Below are positions 33,498 to 41,832 of a DNA stretch of 64,000 nucleotides, in pieces; position 1 is the stretch's first letter, and each line of letters opens with the position of its first letter. Source of the stretch: JANQPX01 sp039197065 (GTDB lineage Bacteria > Pseudomonadota > Alphaproteobacteria > Geminicoccales > Geminicoccaceae); the NCBI GenBank assembly GCA_039197065.1, contig JBCCUL010000028.1:60191-124190 (forward strand), in the 5' to 3' direction. The notes below the pieces were generated by a model. The model saw only the letters and a list, made by a program, of their open reading frames with translations, was not told the origin of the DNA and searched no databases. A program made the translations under genes and the position numbers.

Positions 33498-34429
33498 CGG
33501 ATATGACCGACAACGGCCAGCGCGACGATCGCAGCAGCGTCATCCAAGCCCTGATGGGCCGGCTGCGCACGCTTGTGCGCAAGCGCAATGGCGACGGTCA
33601 TTCCCTTCGCGAAACGCTGGAAGGGCTGATCGAAGAGAATGAGGGCGACGATCAGCAAAGCGCGCCGGAATTCAGTGAAGAGGAGCGGGCGATCCTCCTG
33701 AACGCGCTGTCCTTCGGCGAGCTGCAGGTTTGGGACGTCATGGTGCCGCGCTCCGACATCAACACCGTGGACATCACCTTCACCTTGGACGACGTGATCG
33801 CCACCATGCGCGAGAGCACCCACACGCGCCTGCCGGTGGTGCGCGAAGGGCTCGACGATGTCGCCGGCATGGTGCATCTGAAGGATCTCCTGCCGTTTTG
33901 GGGCGACGGCAAGCAATTCCGCCTGAAATCGATCCTGCGCGAGCTGCTCTTTGTTCCGCCGTCGATGAAGGTGCTCGATCTCCTGATGAAGATGCGGGAC
34001 ACCGGCACCCACATGGCCATCGTGGTCGACGAATATGGCGGTACGGACGGCATGGTCACCATCGAGGATCTGGTGGAAGAGATCGTCGGCGAGATCCAGG
34101 ATGAGCATGACAAGATTCTGCCGCCCAGCCTGACCGAACGTCCCGATGGCACGCTCGAAGCCGATGCGCGGGTCGAGGTGGAGGATCTGGAGAAGCATCT
34201 TGGCCAGGAGCTCCTGGAACCGGATCGACGTGAGGACGTCGACACGCTGGGCGGCCTGATCTTCACGCTTCTCGATCGTGTGCCGGCGCGCGGTGAGATC
34301 GTCCCTCACCCCCGCGGGTTCGAGTTTCAGGTGCTCGATGCGGACCCGCGCCGGGTGAAGCGTTTGCTGATCCGAACGGGCGAGACCGGGTCCGCGGCCA
34401 AAGCGCCACAAAAAACCGATGGCGGCTGA
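33494..34429 (+). CDS. corC: CBS-domain transporter-associated protein (CorC/TlyC type)
   Basis: 311 residues from GTG 33494 overlapping ybeY (ATG 33503 is also possible). There are two CBS domains, beginning at VMVPRSDINTVDI and VVDEYGGTDGMVTIEDL, and a C-terminal CorC_HlyC domain (about residues 225-300). Known relatives take part in magnesium/cobalt efflux or membrane integrity. No membrane helices, so cytoplasmic and peripheral. Part of the ybeY-corC-lnt run. Confidence 0.9.
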   Translation: MTDMTDNGQRDDRSSVIQALMGRLRTLVRKRNGDGHSLRETLEGLIEENEGDDQQSAPEFSEEERAILLNALSFGELQVWDVMVPRSDINTVDITFTLDDVIATMRESTHTRLPVVREGLDDVAGMVHLKDLLPFWGDGKQFRLKSILRELLFVPPSMKVLDLLMKMRDTGTHMAIVVDEYGGTDGMVTIEDLVEEIVGEIQDEHDKILPPSLTERPDGTLEADARVEVEDLEKHLGQELLEPDRREDVDTLGGLIFTLLDRVPARGEIVPHPRGFEFQVLDADPRRVKRLLIRTGETGSAAKAPQKTDGG

Positions 34430-34432
34430 TCA

Positions 34433-36049
34433 ATGCCCGATCTTTCCATCGACGGGGCAAAACGCGATCAGGCCGAATCGGAACGCCGGGAAGGCTGGCT
34501 GGGCCTCGCCGAGCGCCGCGCCTTCATCGCCTCCCTCCTGGCAGGCGCCGCCACCGCCCTGGCCCTGCCGCCGCTCTATCTGATACCGGCTCTTCTGGGG
34601 TTTGCGCTCTGGCTTTATCTGCTGGTGCGCACGCATCATCGACGGGATGCATTTTTGCTGGGCTGGTGGTTCGGGCTTGGCCATTTCGTTGTCGGTCTTT
34701 ACTGGATCGCCATCGCATTTTTCACGGACGCCGAGAAGTTCGGGGCGCTCGCCTTGCCCGCCGTTCTGCTGCTATGCGCCGTGATGGCGGTTTTTCCGGC
34801 CATTGCCGCGTCTCTTTTCTTTGCGGCAAGGCCGAGACACCCGCTGGCTCAAGCCCTCCTGCTGGCGGTCGCCTGGACGATCGGCGAGTGGTTGCGCGCC
34901 CAGTTCCTTTGGGGCTTTCCCTGGAATCTGATCGGTTATGTCTGGATCGGTATCCCGCAGATCGCCCAGCCGGCAGCCTATATCGGCGTCTACGGTCTTG
35001 GCCTGATCACGATTGCCGCCGCCGGTTTCTGGCTGACGCTGCCGCTCGCCCGCGGACGGGAGCGCTGGGTTGGGCCTGGTCTTTCCCTCCTCGTCATATC
35101 AGCCGCCTTCGCTCTGGGCGCGTTCAGGATCGGTGCGGGCGAGAGCGGAGCGGAGACCGATGTGCGCCTTCGTCTGGTGCAGGCCAACATCGACCAGCAT
35201 CACAAATGGGATCCGGAGCTGCGCGCCGATAGCTTCAGGCGTCATCTCGACCTCACCGCTCTCGATACCAGGGATGGAGCGCCCGAGCCGGACCTTGTCA
35301 TCTGGCCGGAAACCGCAAGCGCTTACGTGCTCGACGAAGATGCCGTCGCCCGGGAGTTCATCGCCGAGGTCACGCCGGCGAACGCTCATCTGTTGACGGG
35401 CTTCAATCGCTTCGACCTGGCGAACGAGCCGAAGCGCGCCTGGAACAGCCTGGCCGTGCTGAACGATCGCGGCGACATCGAAGCGGTTTATGACAAGCAC
35501 CGCCTGGTGCCCTTCGGTGAGTTCCTGCCCTGGCGCGGTCTGCTCTCACGCATCGGGCTTGAGAAAATCACCGCGGGCAGCATCGACTTTCAACCGGGAC
35601 CGGGCCCTGTCACCCTCAAGGTCGACGACCTCCCGGCGTTCGGTCCGCTGATCTGCTACGAGGCCATCTTCACCGCCGAGGTCACCGCCGAGGAAAACCG
35701 GCCGGCCTGGCTCTTGAACATCACCAACGACGCCTGGTTCGGCAAGAGCTCCGGCCCCTATCAGCATCTGGCGATGGCGCGGATGCGCGCGATCGAAGAA
35801 GGCCTGCCCCTGGTGCGCAGCGCCAATACCGGCATCTCCGCAGTGATCGATCCCTATGGCTTCATGACATCGAAGATCGGGCTAGGCCACACAGGCGCGC
35901 TCGACGCCTATCTGCCGACCGCCTTGGAGAAACCCACGGTTTACGCCCGATGGCCGGCGGCAACAATTCTCTCTCTGGTGGCAATCGTCACGATATTGAT
36001 CTTTATGATTGAAAAACTTTTAAAAAATAGATACGTAAAGTTTAGATAG
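34433..36049 (+). CDS. lnt: Apolipoprotein N-acyltransferase
   Basis: 538 residues from ATG 34433, 3 bases after the corC stop. About seven N-terminal membrane helices precede a periplasmic carbon-nitrogen hydrolase domain. The catalytic set is visible: Glu in IWPETAS, Lys in YDKHRLVPFGEFLP and Cys in LICYEAIF. It adds the third acyl chain to lipoproteins in the inner membrane. A final helix (LSLVAIVTILIFMI) is followed by a basic tail. Confidence 0.95.
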   Translation: MPDLSIDGAKRDQAESERREGWLGLAERRAFIASLLAGAATALALPPLYLIPALLGFALWLYLLVRTHHRRDAFLLGWWFGLGHFVVGLYWIAIAFFTDAEKFGALALPAVLLLCAVMAVFPAIAASLFFAARPRHPLAQALLLAVAWTIGEWLRAQFLWGFPWNLIGYVWIGIPQIAQPAAYIGVYGLGLITIAAAGFWLTLPLARGRERWVGPGLSLLVISAAFALGAFRIGAGESGAETDVRLRLVQANIDQHHKWDPELRADSFRRHLDLTALDTRDGAPEPDLVIWPETASAYVLDEDAVAREFIAEVTPANAHLLTGFNRFDLANEPKRAWNSLAVLNDRGDIEAVYDKHRLVPFGEFLPWRGLLSRIGLEKITAGSIDFQPGPGPVTLKVDDLPAFGPLICYEAIFTAEVTAEENRPAWLLNITNDAWFGKSSGPYQHLAMARMRAIEEGLPLVRSANTGISAVIDPYGFMTSKIGLGHTGALDAYLPTALEKPTVYARWPAATILSLVAIVTILIFMIEKLLKNRYVKFR

Positions 36050-36134
36050 GTCAGTTCCCGCGGACCATCGGCGTTTGCCGTTGATAGCAGCGATATCCTG
36101 ACGATCCGCGTCTTTTGAAGGTGAACGCCGACCG

Positions 36135-36587
36135 ATGGTAGCCAAACCCAATCCGATCGACGTTCATGTCGGCAAGAGGCTGAGATTGAGGCGCACACTT
36201 CTGGGCATGAGCCAGGAGCGCCTGGGCGATCTGCTCGGTCTGACGTTTCAGCAGATTCAAAAATACGAGCGCGGCGTGAACCGAATCGGATCATCGCGGC
36301 TTTACGAGCTCGGACAGATCCTCGACGTGCCGGTATCGTTCTTTTTCGATGACATGGTCGGCAGCCGGCTGCCGGGTGCTGCGCAAAGCGGCATCCCCGG
36401 CCTTGCCGAGAGCGCCGATGGATTTGATCGCGCTGACGAAGGCACCTTGCTGCTCGAGCGTCGGGAAACGTTGGAATTGATCCGGGCCTATTATCGAATA
36501 ACCGACAGCCAGGTACGCAAACGGCTGTTCGAACTGGCCAAGGCATTGGGCAATCCCGAAGCCATGCTCGAAGTTTCCAACGATTGA
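36135..36587 (+). CDS. XRE-family transcriptional regulator
   Basis: 150 residues from ATG 36135. The N-terminal helix-turn-helix is of the HTH_3 type (GKRLRLRRTLLGMSQERLGDLLGLTFQQIQKYERG). The C-terminal part has an LELIRAYYRITDSQVRKRLFELAKAL helix region. Homologues lie between lnt and metK in many Hyphomicrobiales, which suggests a conserved but unassigned regulatory role. Confidence 0.88.
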   Translation: MVAKPNPIDVHVGKRLRLRRTLLGMSQERLGDLLGLTFQQIQKYERGVNRIGSSRLYELGQILDVPVSFFFDDMVGSRLPGAAQSGIPGLAESADGFDRADEGTLLLERRETLELIRAYYRITDSQVRKRLFELAKALGNPEAMLEVSND

Positions 36588-36698
36588 CCGCTTGCCAAAT
36601 GCGGATTTCCCCGCCAACTCTCTTGACTTGTGGCCGGCATTTCCGCCAGACAGGCGGCCTTGTGCCACGTCATTGACGTCTTAAATCTAAATTCAACA

Positions 36699-36741
36699 GA
36701 TGAGCGCTCATCGCAAACCGATCGCTGGCCGTTGACGGCCA
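36699..36741. promoter_or_regulatory. Palindrome and stem-loop upstream of metK
   Basis: GATGAGCGCTCATC (36699-36712) is a perfect 14-base palindrome, a candidate operator 74 bases before metK. A second dyad, CTGGCCGT and ACGGCCAG near 36724-36741, follows. TTGACG (36673-36678) could be a -35 element. No known SAM riboswitch could be recognised by eye. Confidence 0.4.
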
Positions 36742-36785
36742 GGATCAGTTAAGAGCGAGATCGAAGGCGACGAGAGGAAGTCTCC

Positions 36786-37955
36786 ATGGGCAATGCCGAG
36801 TATCTCTTTACCAGTGAATCCGTCGCCGAAGGGCATCCGGACAAGGTTTGCGATCGCATCTCCGATACGATCGTCGATGCCTATCTTGCCGGCGACCCTG
36901 GTTCGCGCGTCGCAGCGGAGACGCTCTGCACCACCAACCGGATCGTGATCGCCGGCGAGGTTCGCGGCGGCGGTGGCGTCACCCACACCGACATCGAGAA
37001 GCTGGCGCGCAACGCGGTCAAGGATATCGGCTACGCACAGGAAGGCTTTCACTGGGCCGACGCCACGGTCGACATTCTGCTTCACGAGCAGTCCGCCGAC
37101 ATCGCCATGGGCGTCGATGCCGGCGACAACAAGGATGAAGGCGCTGGCGACCAGGGCATCATGTTCGGCTTCGCCTGCAACGAAACGCCGGAGCTCATGC
37201 CGGCCCCCATTCAGCTTTCCCATCGCATTCTGCAGTTCATGGCCAAAGCGCGTCATAGCGGAGAGGCCAGCTATTTCAGGCCCGATGCCAAGAGCCAGGT
37301 GACCCTTCGTTATGTCGACGGCAAGCCGGTCGGCGCCACCTCTGTGGTTGTGTCGACCCAGCATGAAGACGGTATGTCGCAGGACGAGATTCGCGAAGCC
37401 GTCCGCCCGTTCGTGATCGAAGCCCTTCCCGGCGGCTGGATGTGCCCCGAGAGCGAATTCTACGTCAATCCGACCGGTAATTTCGTGATCGGCGGCCCCG
37501 ATGGCGATGCCGGCCTTACCGGTCGAAAGATCATCGTCGACACCTATGGCGGTGCTGCCCCTCACGGCGGTGGCGCCTTTTCCGGCAAGGATCCCACCAA
37601 GGTGGATCGTTCCGCCGCCTACGCGGCGCGCTATCTCGCCAAAAACGTGGTGGCCGCCGGGCTTGCCGAGCGGTGCCTCATCCAGCTTTCCTACGCGATC
37701 GGCGTATCCAAGCCGCTTTCGCTCTACGTCGACACCCAAGGCACCGGGTCGATCGACGAGAAGAAGCTCGGCGACACGCTGATGGAACTGATGGACCTCT
37801 CGCCGCGCGGCATCCGCGAGCATCTCGGCCTGTCCAAGCCGATCTACGCGCGCACCGCGGCTTACGGCCATTTCGGCCGCGAGCCCGATGCCGATGGCGG
37901 TTTCTCCTGGGAAAAGACCGACCTCGTCCGCGACCTGCGCACCGCCTTCGTGTGA
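36786..37955 (+). CDS. metK: S-adenosylmethionine synthetase
   Basis: 389 residues, the normal length, from ATG 36786. It makes SAM from methionine and ATP. Landmarks: the start region EYLFTSESVAEGHPDKVCD, the phosphate and metal loop GAGDQGIMFG (about 120-129) and the GGGAFSGKDPTKVDRSAAY loop (about 262-280). The downstream dyad TGTGAGCG/CGCTCACA (37951-37970) overlaps the stop region and may help 3'-end formation. Confidence 0.97.
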   Translation: MGNAEYLFTSESVAEGHPDKVCDRISDTIVDAYLAGDPGSRVAAETLCTTNRIVIAGEVRGGGGVTHTDIEKLARNAVKDIGYAQEGFHWADATVDILLHEQSADIAMGVDAGDNKDEGAGDQGIMFGFACNETPELMPAPIQLSHRILQFMAKARHSGEASYFRPDAKSQVTLRYVDGKPVGATSVVVSTQHEDGMSQDEIREAVRPFVIEALPGGWMCPESEFYVNPTGNFVIGGPDGDAGLTGRKIIVDTYGGAAPHGGGAFSGKDPTKVDRSAAYAARYLAKNVVAAGLAERCLIQLSYAIGVSKPLSLYVDTQGTGSIDEKKLGDTLMELMDLSPRGIREHLGLSKPIYARTAAYGHFGREPDADGGFSWEKTDLVRDLRTAFV

Positions 37956-38005
37956 GCGGACGCGCTCACAGGCGTTGACTTGGGGTTGGCGCCCGGTTTG
38001 ATGAC

Positions 38006-38737
38006 ATGCGGGCTGACATGACGGCGGTTGAGTCGGATCGTGACGCTGGTGTGAACGCACCGGGCCTTCAGCGGCGGATCTATGGCCGGCGGCAGAGCCA
38101 TCGCATCCGGCCCGCCAGAAAGCGTCTGCTGGAGGAGCGCCTCCCCAAGATCCAACTCCATATCCCCGATGACGGATCAAGCCTTGACCTGGGCGAGATC
38201 CAAAGTCCAGCCCGCCAGCGCCGCTGGCTGGAGGTGGGGTTTGGCGGGGGGGAGCATCTGGCGACGCAGGCTGTCGCCAATGCGGATGTCTGTCTGATAG
38301 GCTGCGAGCCCTATGTGAACGGGGTGGCGCGGTTGCTGTCGCTGATCGAGGACGTGGACAATGTCCGGGTGGTGATCGACGATGCGCGGCTGCTGCTAAA
38401 GGCGCTGCCGACGGGATCGATCGAACGCGCATTCGTGCTGTTTCCCGACCCCTGGCCGAAAGCGCGCCATCACAAGCGCCGGATCGTCAATCCCGACACG
38501 CTGGCCGATATGGCGCGCATCCTGGCGCCTGGCGGCGAGCTTCGCCTCGCGACGGATATCATGAGCTATGCGCGACCCATGCTGCAGTCGACGCTGGCGG
38601 ATGGCCGTTTCGAATGGCTCGCCGAGCGCCCTGCCGATTGGCGCGAACGGCCGGACGATTGGCCGGCGACCCGCTATGAGGACAAGGCGAGACGGGCGGG
38701 AAGGCAGCCGGTTTTCTTGAGGTTTCGGCGGAGTTGA
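38006..38737 (+). CDS. trmB: tRNA (guanine-N7-)-methyltransferase
   Basis: 243 residues from ATG 38006 (38018 also in frame). It is a SAM methyltransferase fold with LEVGFGGGEHL as the SAM-binding loop. The family motif FVLFPDPWPKARHHKRR and the C-terminal TRYEDKARRAGRQPV are typical of TrmB, which methylates G46 of tRNA. It follows metK by about 50 bases, as in related genomes. Confidence 0.95.
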   Translation: MRADMTAVESDRDAGVNAPGLQRRIYGRRQSHRIRPARKRLLEERLPKIQLHIPDDGSSLDLGEIQSPARQRRWLEVGFGGGEHLATQAVANADVCLIGCEPYVNGVARLLSLIEDVDNVRVVIDDARLLLKALPTGSIERAFVLFPDPWPKARHHKRRIVNPDTLADMARILAPGGELRLATDIMSYARPMLQSTLADGRFEWLAERPADWRERPDDWPATRYEDKARRAGRQPVFLRFRRS

Positions 38738-38813
38738 GCAGCGCTTGCCCGCCGGAGCCTTTGATAGAAAATACTGATTAAACTTCCCCTGTTAATCGAA
38801 TGGAAGGCCGGCC

Positions 38814-38850
38814 CTCCCATGCGCATGTCTTGAGATGCCATCTGTGGGAG
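38814..38850 (+). promoter_or_regulatory. Hairpin sequestering the ribosome site of the small secreted gene
   Basis: CTCCCA (38814-38819) can pair with TGGGAG (38845-38850), which contains the Shine-Dalgarno GGGAG for the gene at 38858. An inner GCAT/ATGC pair (38823-38826, 38835-38838) could stack inside. This could make translation conditional, but it is untested. Confidence 0.4.
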
Positions 38851-38857
38851 AGCCAAC

Positions 38858-39079
38858 ATGAAAACCTTGATCCCGGCCTGCCTGTTCGCCCTGGTCGTGT
38901 CGCTGTCGCCTTCCTTGGCCTCGGCGCAATCGGATTGCCACGAGAGCATGAAGACCATGCTCGACGGCACGCTGGAAGTCATCGGTGAGGTCGAAAACCA
39001 GCGTAGCGAAGCCTCGCCATCGGACAGCTGCACACTTGCCAATCTTAAGGATCAGCTCAGGATCGTCGCATCGACTTGA
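38858..39079 (+). CDS. Small secreted protein of unknown function
   Basis: 73 residues from ATG 38858, with GGGAG 7 bases upstream. A clear signal peptide (about 1-23) ends at ASA before QSDC. The mature 50 residues hold two cysteines (DCHES and DSCTLAN) that could form one disulfide. No family recognised. The Shine-Dalgarno site lies in the hairpin described at 38814. Confidence 0.65.
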   Translation: MKTLIPACLFALVVSLSPSLASAQSDCHESMKTMLDGTLEVIGEVENQRSEASPSDSCTLANLKDQLRIVAST

Positions 39080-39144
39080 CCCGAAGCGGCACTGATCGGC
39101 AAAACAATCAACGTTAGACCCATAAGCGACCGGCAGGAGCCAAC

Positions 39145-40050
39145 ATGCAAAGGTTCAAGGACATCCTTGCCGTCTATGACGGCGGCGTCGGCGCTGAAGA
39201 TGCGCTCAATCAGGCCATGATGCTCGCCAAGGCGAATGCCGCGAAGCTCACGGTTGTCGATCTGGTCGAAGAAGGGCGCTACTCCTTCAACAGCGTCAAG
39301 GAGAGGGAGCGGCGTCTGCAGCGTCTCGTGCCCGCGATCAGGGCCGACTCGGTGGACGATGTCGAGGTTCGTGTCCTGGTCGGCATGCCTTTTCTGGAGA
39401 TCATCAAGGAAGTCCTGCGCAATCAGCATGATCTGGTGATCGCCAGCGCCGAGGGCGGCAGCGTGGTCCAATCGGTCTATTTCGGCAGCACCATCACCCA
39501 TCTGATCAGGAAATGCCCCTGCCCCGTCTGGATCATCAAACCGGGCCAGACCGTGCCTTACGGCCGTATTCTCGCCGCCATCGACCCCAAGCTCGACGAG
39601 CCGGCGAAGGATGTGCTGAATGTCAGGATCATGGATCTGGCGACCTCGCTCGCGCGCATGACCAAGGGCGGTCTCGACATCGTCCATGTCTGGGACGTCA
39701 CGGGCAACGATCGGGACACGCTCCTGTCCGAGGCCCCGCCGGGCGCTCGGGAAGCCATTCTCAACAAGCATGAGGACAAGCATCGCGACGCCGTCTGCAC
39801 CCTGCTGCAGCGATATCCGCTGAGCGAGATCGATCACGAGCTCATCCTGCCCCGCGGCTTGCCGCAGCAGGAGATCGTCAAGCAGGTCGGCCTGCGCGAT
39901 GTCGATCTCATCGTCATGGGTACGGTGAACCAGACCGGCATCCCCGGCCTCCTGATCGGCACGGCCGCCGAGACCGTCCTGGAAGCGGTGCAATGCGGCG
40001 TTCTCGCCGTGAAGCCGGACGGCTTCGCCACGCCGGTGAGCCTGCACTGA
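39145..40050 (+). CDS. Universal stress protein with two UspA domains
   Basis: 301 residues from ATG 39145 in two tandem halves (about 1-143 and 144-295), like UspE. The first half ends in FGSTITHLIRKCPCPVWIIKP and the second in IGTAAETVLEAVQCGVLAVKPDGF. The second half has the G-x2-G-type nucleotide motif region MGTVNQTGIPGLLIGTAAE. Relatives respond to starvation and stress. In many Hyphomicrobiales a usp gene lies near trpS and nifU; here it sits elsewhere. Confidence 0.9.
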   Translation: MQRFKDILAVYDGGVGAEDALNQAMMLAKANAAKLTVVDLVEEGRYSFNSVKERERRLQRLVPAIRADSVDDVEVRVLVGMPFLEIIKEVLRNQHDLVIASAEGGSVVQSVYFGSTITHLIRKCPCPVWIIKPGQTVPYGRILAAIDPKLDEPAKDVLNVRIMDLATSLARMTKGGLDIVHVWDVTGNDRDTLLSEAPPGAREAILNKHEDKHRDAVCTLLQRYPLSEIDHELILPRGLPQQEIVKQVGLRDVDLIVMGTVNQTGIPGLLIGTAAETVLEAVQCGVLAVKPDGFATPVSLH

Positions 40051-40109
40051 GCGGTCGGCGGCAAAGCACTCTTTTTCTCGACGTCTTATAACCTCCGCCG
40101 CGGTCTGTT

Positions 40110-40259
40110 TCAGCGTGCATCATCGTCGTGGCGTTCGGGGTCATTCCCACGCTTTCTGGCGCGCAGGCAGAACATGACGAAGGTGATTACAGCGGTGGTC
40201 GCGGCGAGGAAAGCCGCAAGGAAAGAGAGCGCGGCCGTGAGCAGTTGCAGGTCAAACAT
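40110..40259 (-). CDS. Small single-pass membrane protein (49 residues)
   Basis: ATG 40259 has GGGGGG about 5 bases upstream on the minus strand. The 49-codon frame encodes one hydrophobic helix (about residues 8-31, with alternating Ala and Leu) and a basic, then acidic, C-terminal tail (RARKRGND to DDDAR). It is well formed, but only composition and ribosome site support it. No family known. Confidence 0.55.
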   Translation of the reverse strand: MFDLQLLTAALSFLAAFLAATTAVITFVMFCLRARKRGNDPERHDDDAR

Positions 40260-40639
40260 GTGACCCCCCATCTTGATGAACCCGTTTATGACTCCCCAGT
40301 CATAGGCTCAGCGTAGGGGTCTATTCTTAATGAACAGTTAATGGATCAAATCTTTTTCCACCTAAAGTTATGCAAAGCTATTCCGATCCGATCGGCCTTC
40401 ATCGCACCGGTCTTCCTTGGCGTCTCAACTCTACCATCTGATGGGACATAGGAAGGGACGGCGTCGGTATCATCGCAGGGAACACGTGAAGCAACGGTAG
40501 GAACCGCGCGGAAATAACGTCGCTGAATGCGTATTTCTGTACATGTGGTGTCGACAGGTGCTCGCTTGCCGGCCTGCTGCATATCTTCCCTAATGCGTGA
40601 TGACGCCTGGCGGACGATCGGGCGAGGAAGGAGTGCATC
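40260..40639. other. Intergenic region, no gene seen
   Basis: About 380 bases between the divergent small membrane gene and the small secreted gene, with AT-rich patches (40320-40380) suitable for promoters. Short frames are present, but none has a ribosome site or protein-like composition. Confidence 0.45.
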
Positions 40640-40930
40640 ATGCGTTTAGGGATCATCACCGGTCTGCTGGCGTCTCTGCTGGCCTTTCAGGCGAGCGCCG
40701 GATCGGTGCTCATTTACGACGGCAAGGGGAAGCTGGATCGGGTCATCCGGCCATCGCCCAGCGGTTTCATCGTTTACGACGGTCGAGGGAACATCGTTTC
40801 GGCGGTCCGGCAGTTCGGCTTCGATCGCCCCCTGACCATCGACAGCAGGACGAGCGGCATTCGGGTCATCGGCACGGATCTGGCTTCCGGCGAGGTGAGC
40901 GGTCTTCGGGGCGGCGTCGGTTTCGACTAA
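40640..40930 (+). CDS. Small secreted protein with internal duplication
   Basis: 96 residues from ATG 40640, with AAGGAG 7 bases upstream. A signal peptide (about 1-20) ends at ASA before GSVLIYDG. The mature part carries two related units: VLIYDGKGKLDRVIRP and FIVYDGRGNIVSAVRQ, about 20 residues apart. It faces the holdfast-anchor operon convergently across the hfa terminator. A surface or matrix role is a guess from location. Confidence 0.6.
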   Translation: MRLGIITGLLASLLAFQASAGSVLIYDGKGKLDRVIRPSPSGFIVYDGRGNIVSAVRQFGFDRPLTIDSRTSGIRVIGTDLASGEVSGLRGGVGFD

Positions 40931-40984
40931 GCCGTCTGCCTGGTTCGGGCTCTCGAAAACAGTCTCAGGCAGGTAAAAGAAAAA

Positions 40985-41007
40985 GGGGGTGGCGTTGCAC
41001 CACCCCC
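40985..41007 (-). terminator. Terminator of the holdfast-anchor operon
   Basis: GGGGGTGG (40985-40992) pairs with CCACCCCC (41000-41007) around a 7-base loop. On the minus strand it is followed by TTTTTCTTTT, a classic Rho-independent terminator for hfaABD. Confidence 0.9.
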
Positions 41008-41061
41008 GATCTTGCGACTTCGGAGCCCCGAACGGGGCTGGGAACGTTCCGTCGCGCAAGG

Positions 41062-41802
41062 TTACTTGTTGGTGATGTTCAAGGCGTTGCCGATCGCGGC
41101 AGAGGTGATCTCGGCGCTCTTGAACTTGCCGGCGACGCCGGTGATGTTGACGGCGCTGGCATCAGCCCAGTTGCCCTGGCGTGAGGACACGAGGGCCTCG
41201 CTCTTGCCGCCGAACTCGACGGACAGCGAGTTGCCGATGGCAGCCGAGGTGATCTCGACGGCGCCGAGGTCGTAGCCATACTTCGTGCCGACGCCGCTGA
41301 TCTGGCCGGCTTCCATGCTGTGGGACATGTTGATCTGGTTCATGTCCACGGCGGCGTCGCCGTCGGTGTCGACATTGGTGGCGTTGCCGATGGCAGCGGT
41401 GGTCAGCGTAACCTTCTTGGCGCCGAGCACGAGCGCGCCCTGTACGGCTTTGGTGTCGCCGAAGTTCTTCTGGTTGCCTTCGACGAACACGCCGCCGGTG
41501 ACCTCGACATTGGCGGTGTTGCCGATCGCCGCAGACGTGCCTTCGACCTTCTTCGGTCCGAACGTGGTGAGGTCCTGCAGGGAGTGCATGTGGCCGTCAT
41601 TGATCTGGCCGAACTCGACGCCGTTCTCGATGTCGAGATGCGGATTGACCTTCACGACATGCGGGTGGACGTGGACGTAGGGGAGCTTCATGTCGCCGAA
41701 GCCCTGGATCGAGTTGTAGGGCAGGTAGTAGCCACCGGCTTGGGCCGCACCAGCGGAAACGGTGAGGGCGAGGGCCATGGCGGTAAGGGTAAGGCTGCGC
41801 AT
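41062..41802 (-). CDS. hfaD: Holdfast attachment protein D-like, curlin-type repeat protein
   Basis: 246 residues; ATG 41802 follows CAGGAG. A signal peptide (about 1-22) ends at AQA. The mature protein has four AAIGN units, each in a T-x-AAIGN-x-x-x-V context, roughly every 40-60 residues, with a GNQ variant between. Such Asn/Gln/Ala repeats resemble curlin/holdfast amyloid-like beta-helix repeats. Position after HfaB and HfaA suggests HfaD, which in Caulobacter joins the holdfast polysaccharide to the cell. The sequence is shorter than Caulobacter HfaD, so assignment rests partly on context. Confidence 0.7.
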   Translation of the reverse strand: MRSLTLTAMALALTVSAGAAQAGGYYLPYNSIQGFGDMKLPYVHVHPHVVKVNPHLDIENGVEFGQINDGHMHSLQDLTTFGPKKVEGTSAAIGNTANVEVTGGVFVEGNQKNFGDTKAVQGALVLGAKKVTLTTAAIGNATNVDTDGDAAVDMNQINMSHSMEAGQISGVGTKYGYDLGAVEITSAAIGNSLSVEFGGKSEALVSSRQGNWADASAVNITGVAGKFKSAEITSAAIGNALNITNK

Positions 41803-41832
41803 AGCGATTTCTCCTGGTGAGTAGGTGCTCGG

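Noticed and set aside
36588..36785. SAM riboswitch before metK
   Set aside because: No SAM-II or SAM/SAH core could be recognised by eye; only palindromes are visible.
36708..38432. 574-codon minus-strand frame opposite metK
   Set aside because: Overlaps metK and trmB on the other strand; sequence is Arg/His-rich shadow.
40346..40582. 78-codon minus-strand frame in the gap
   Set aside because: No ribosome site and no protein-like character.
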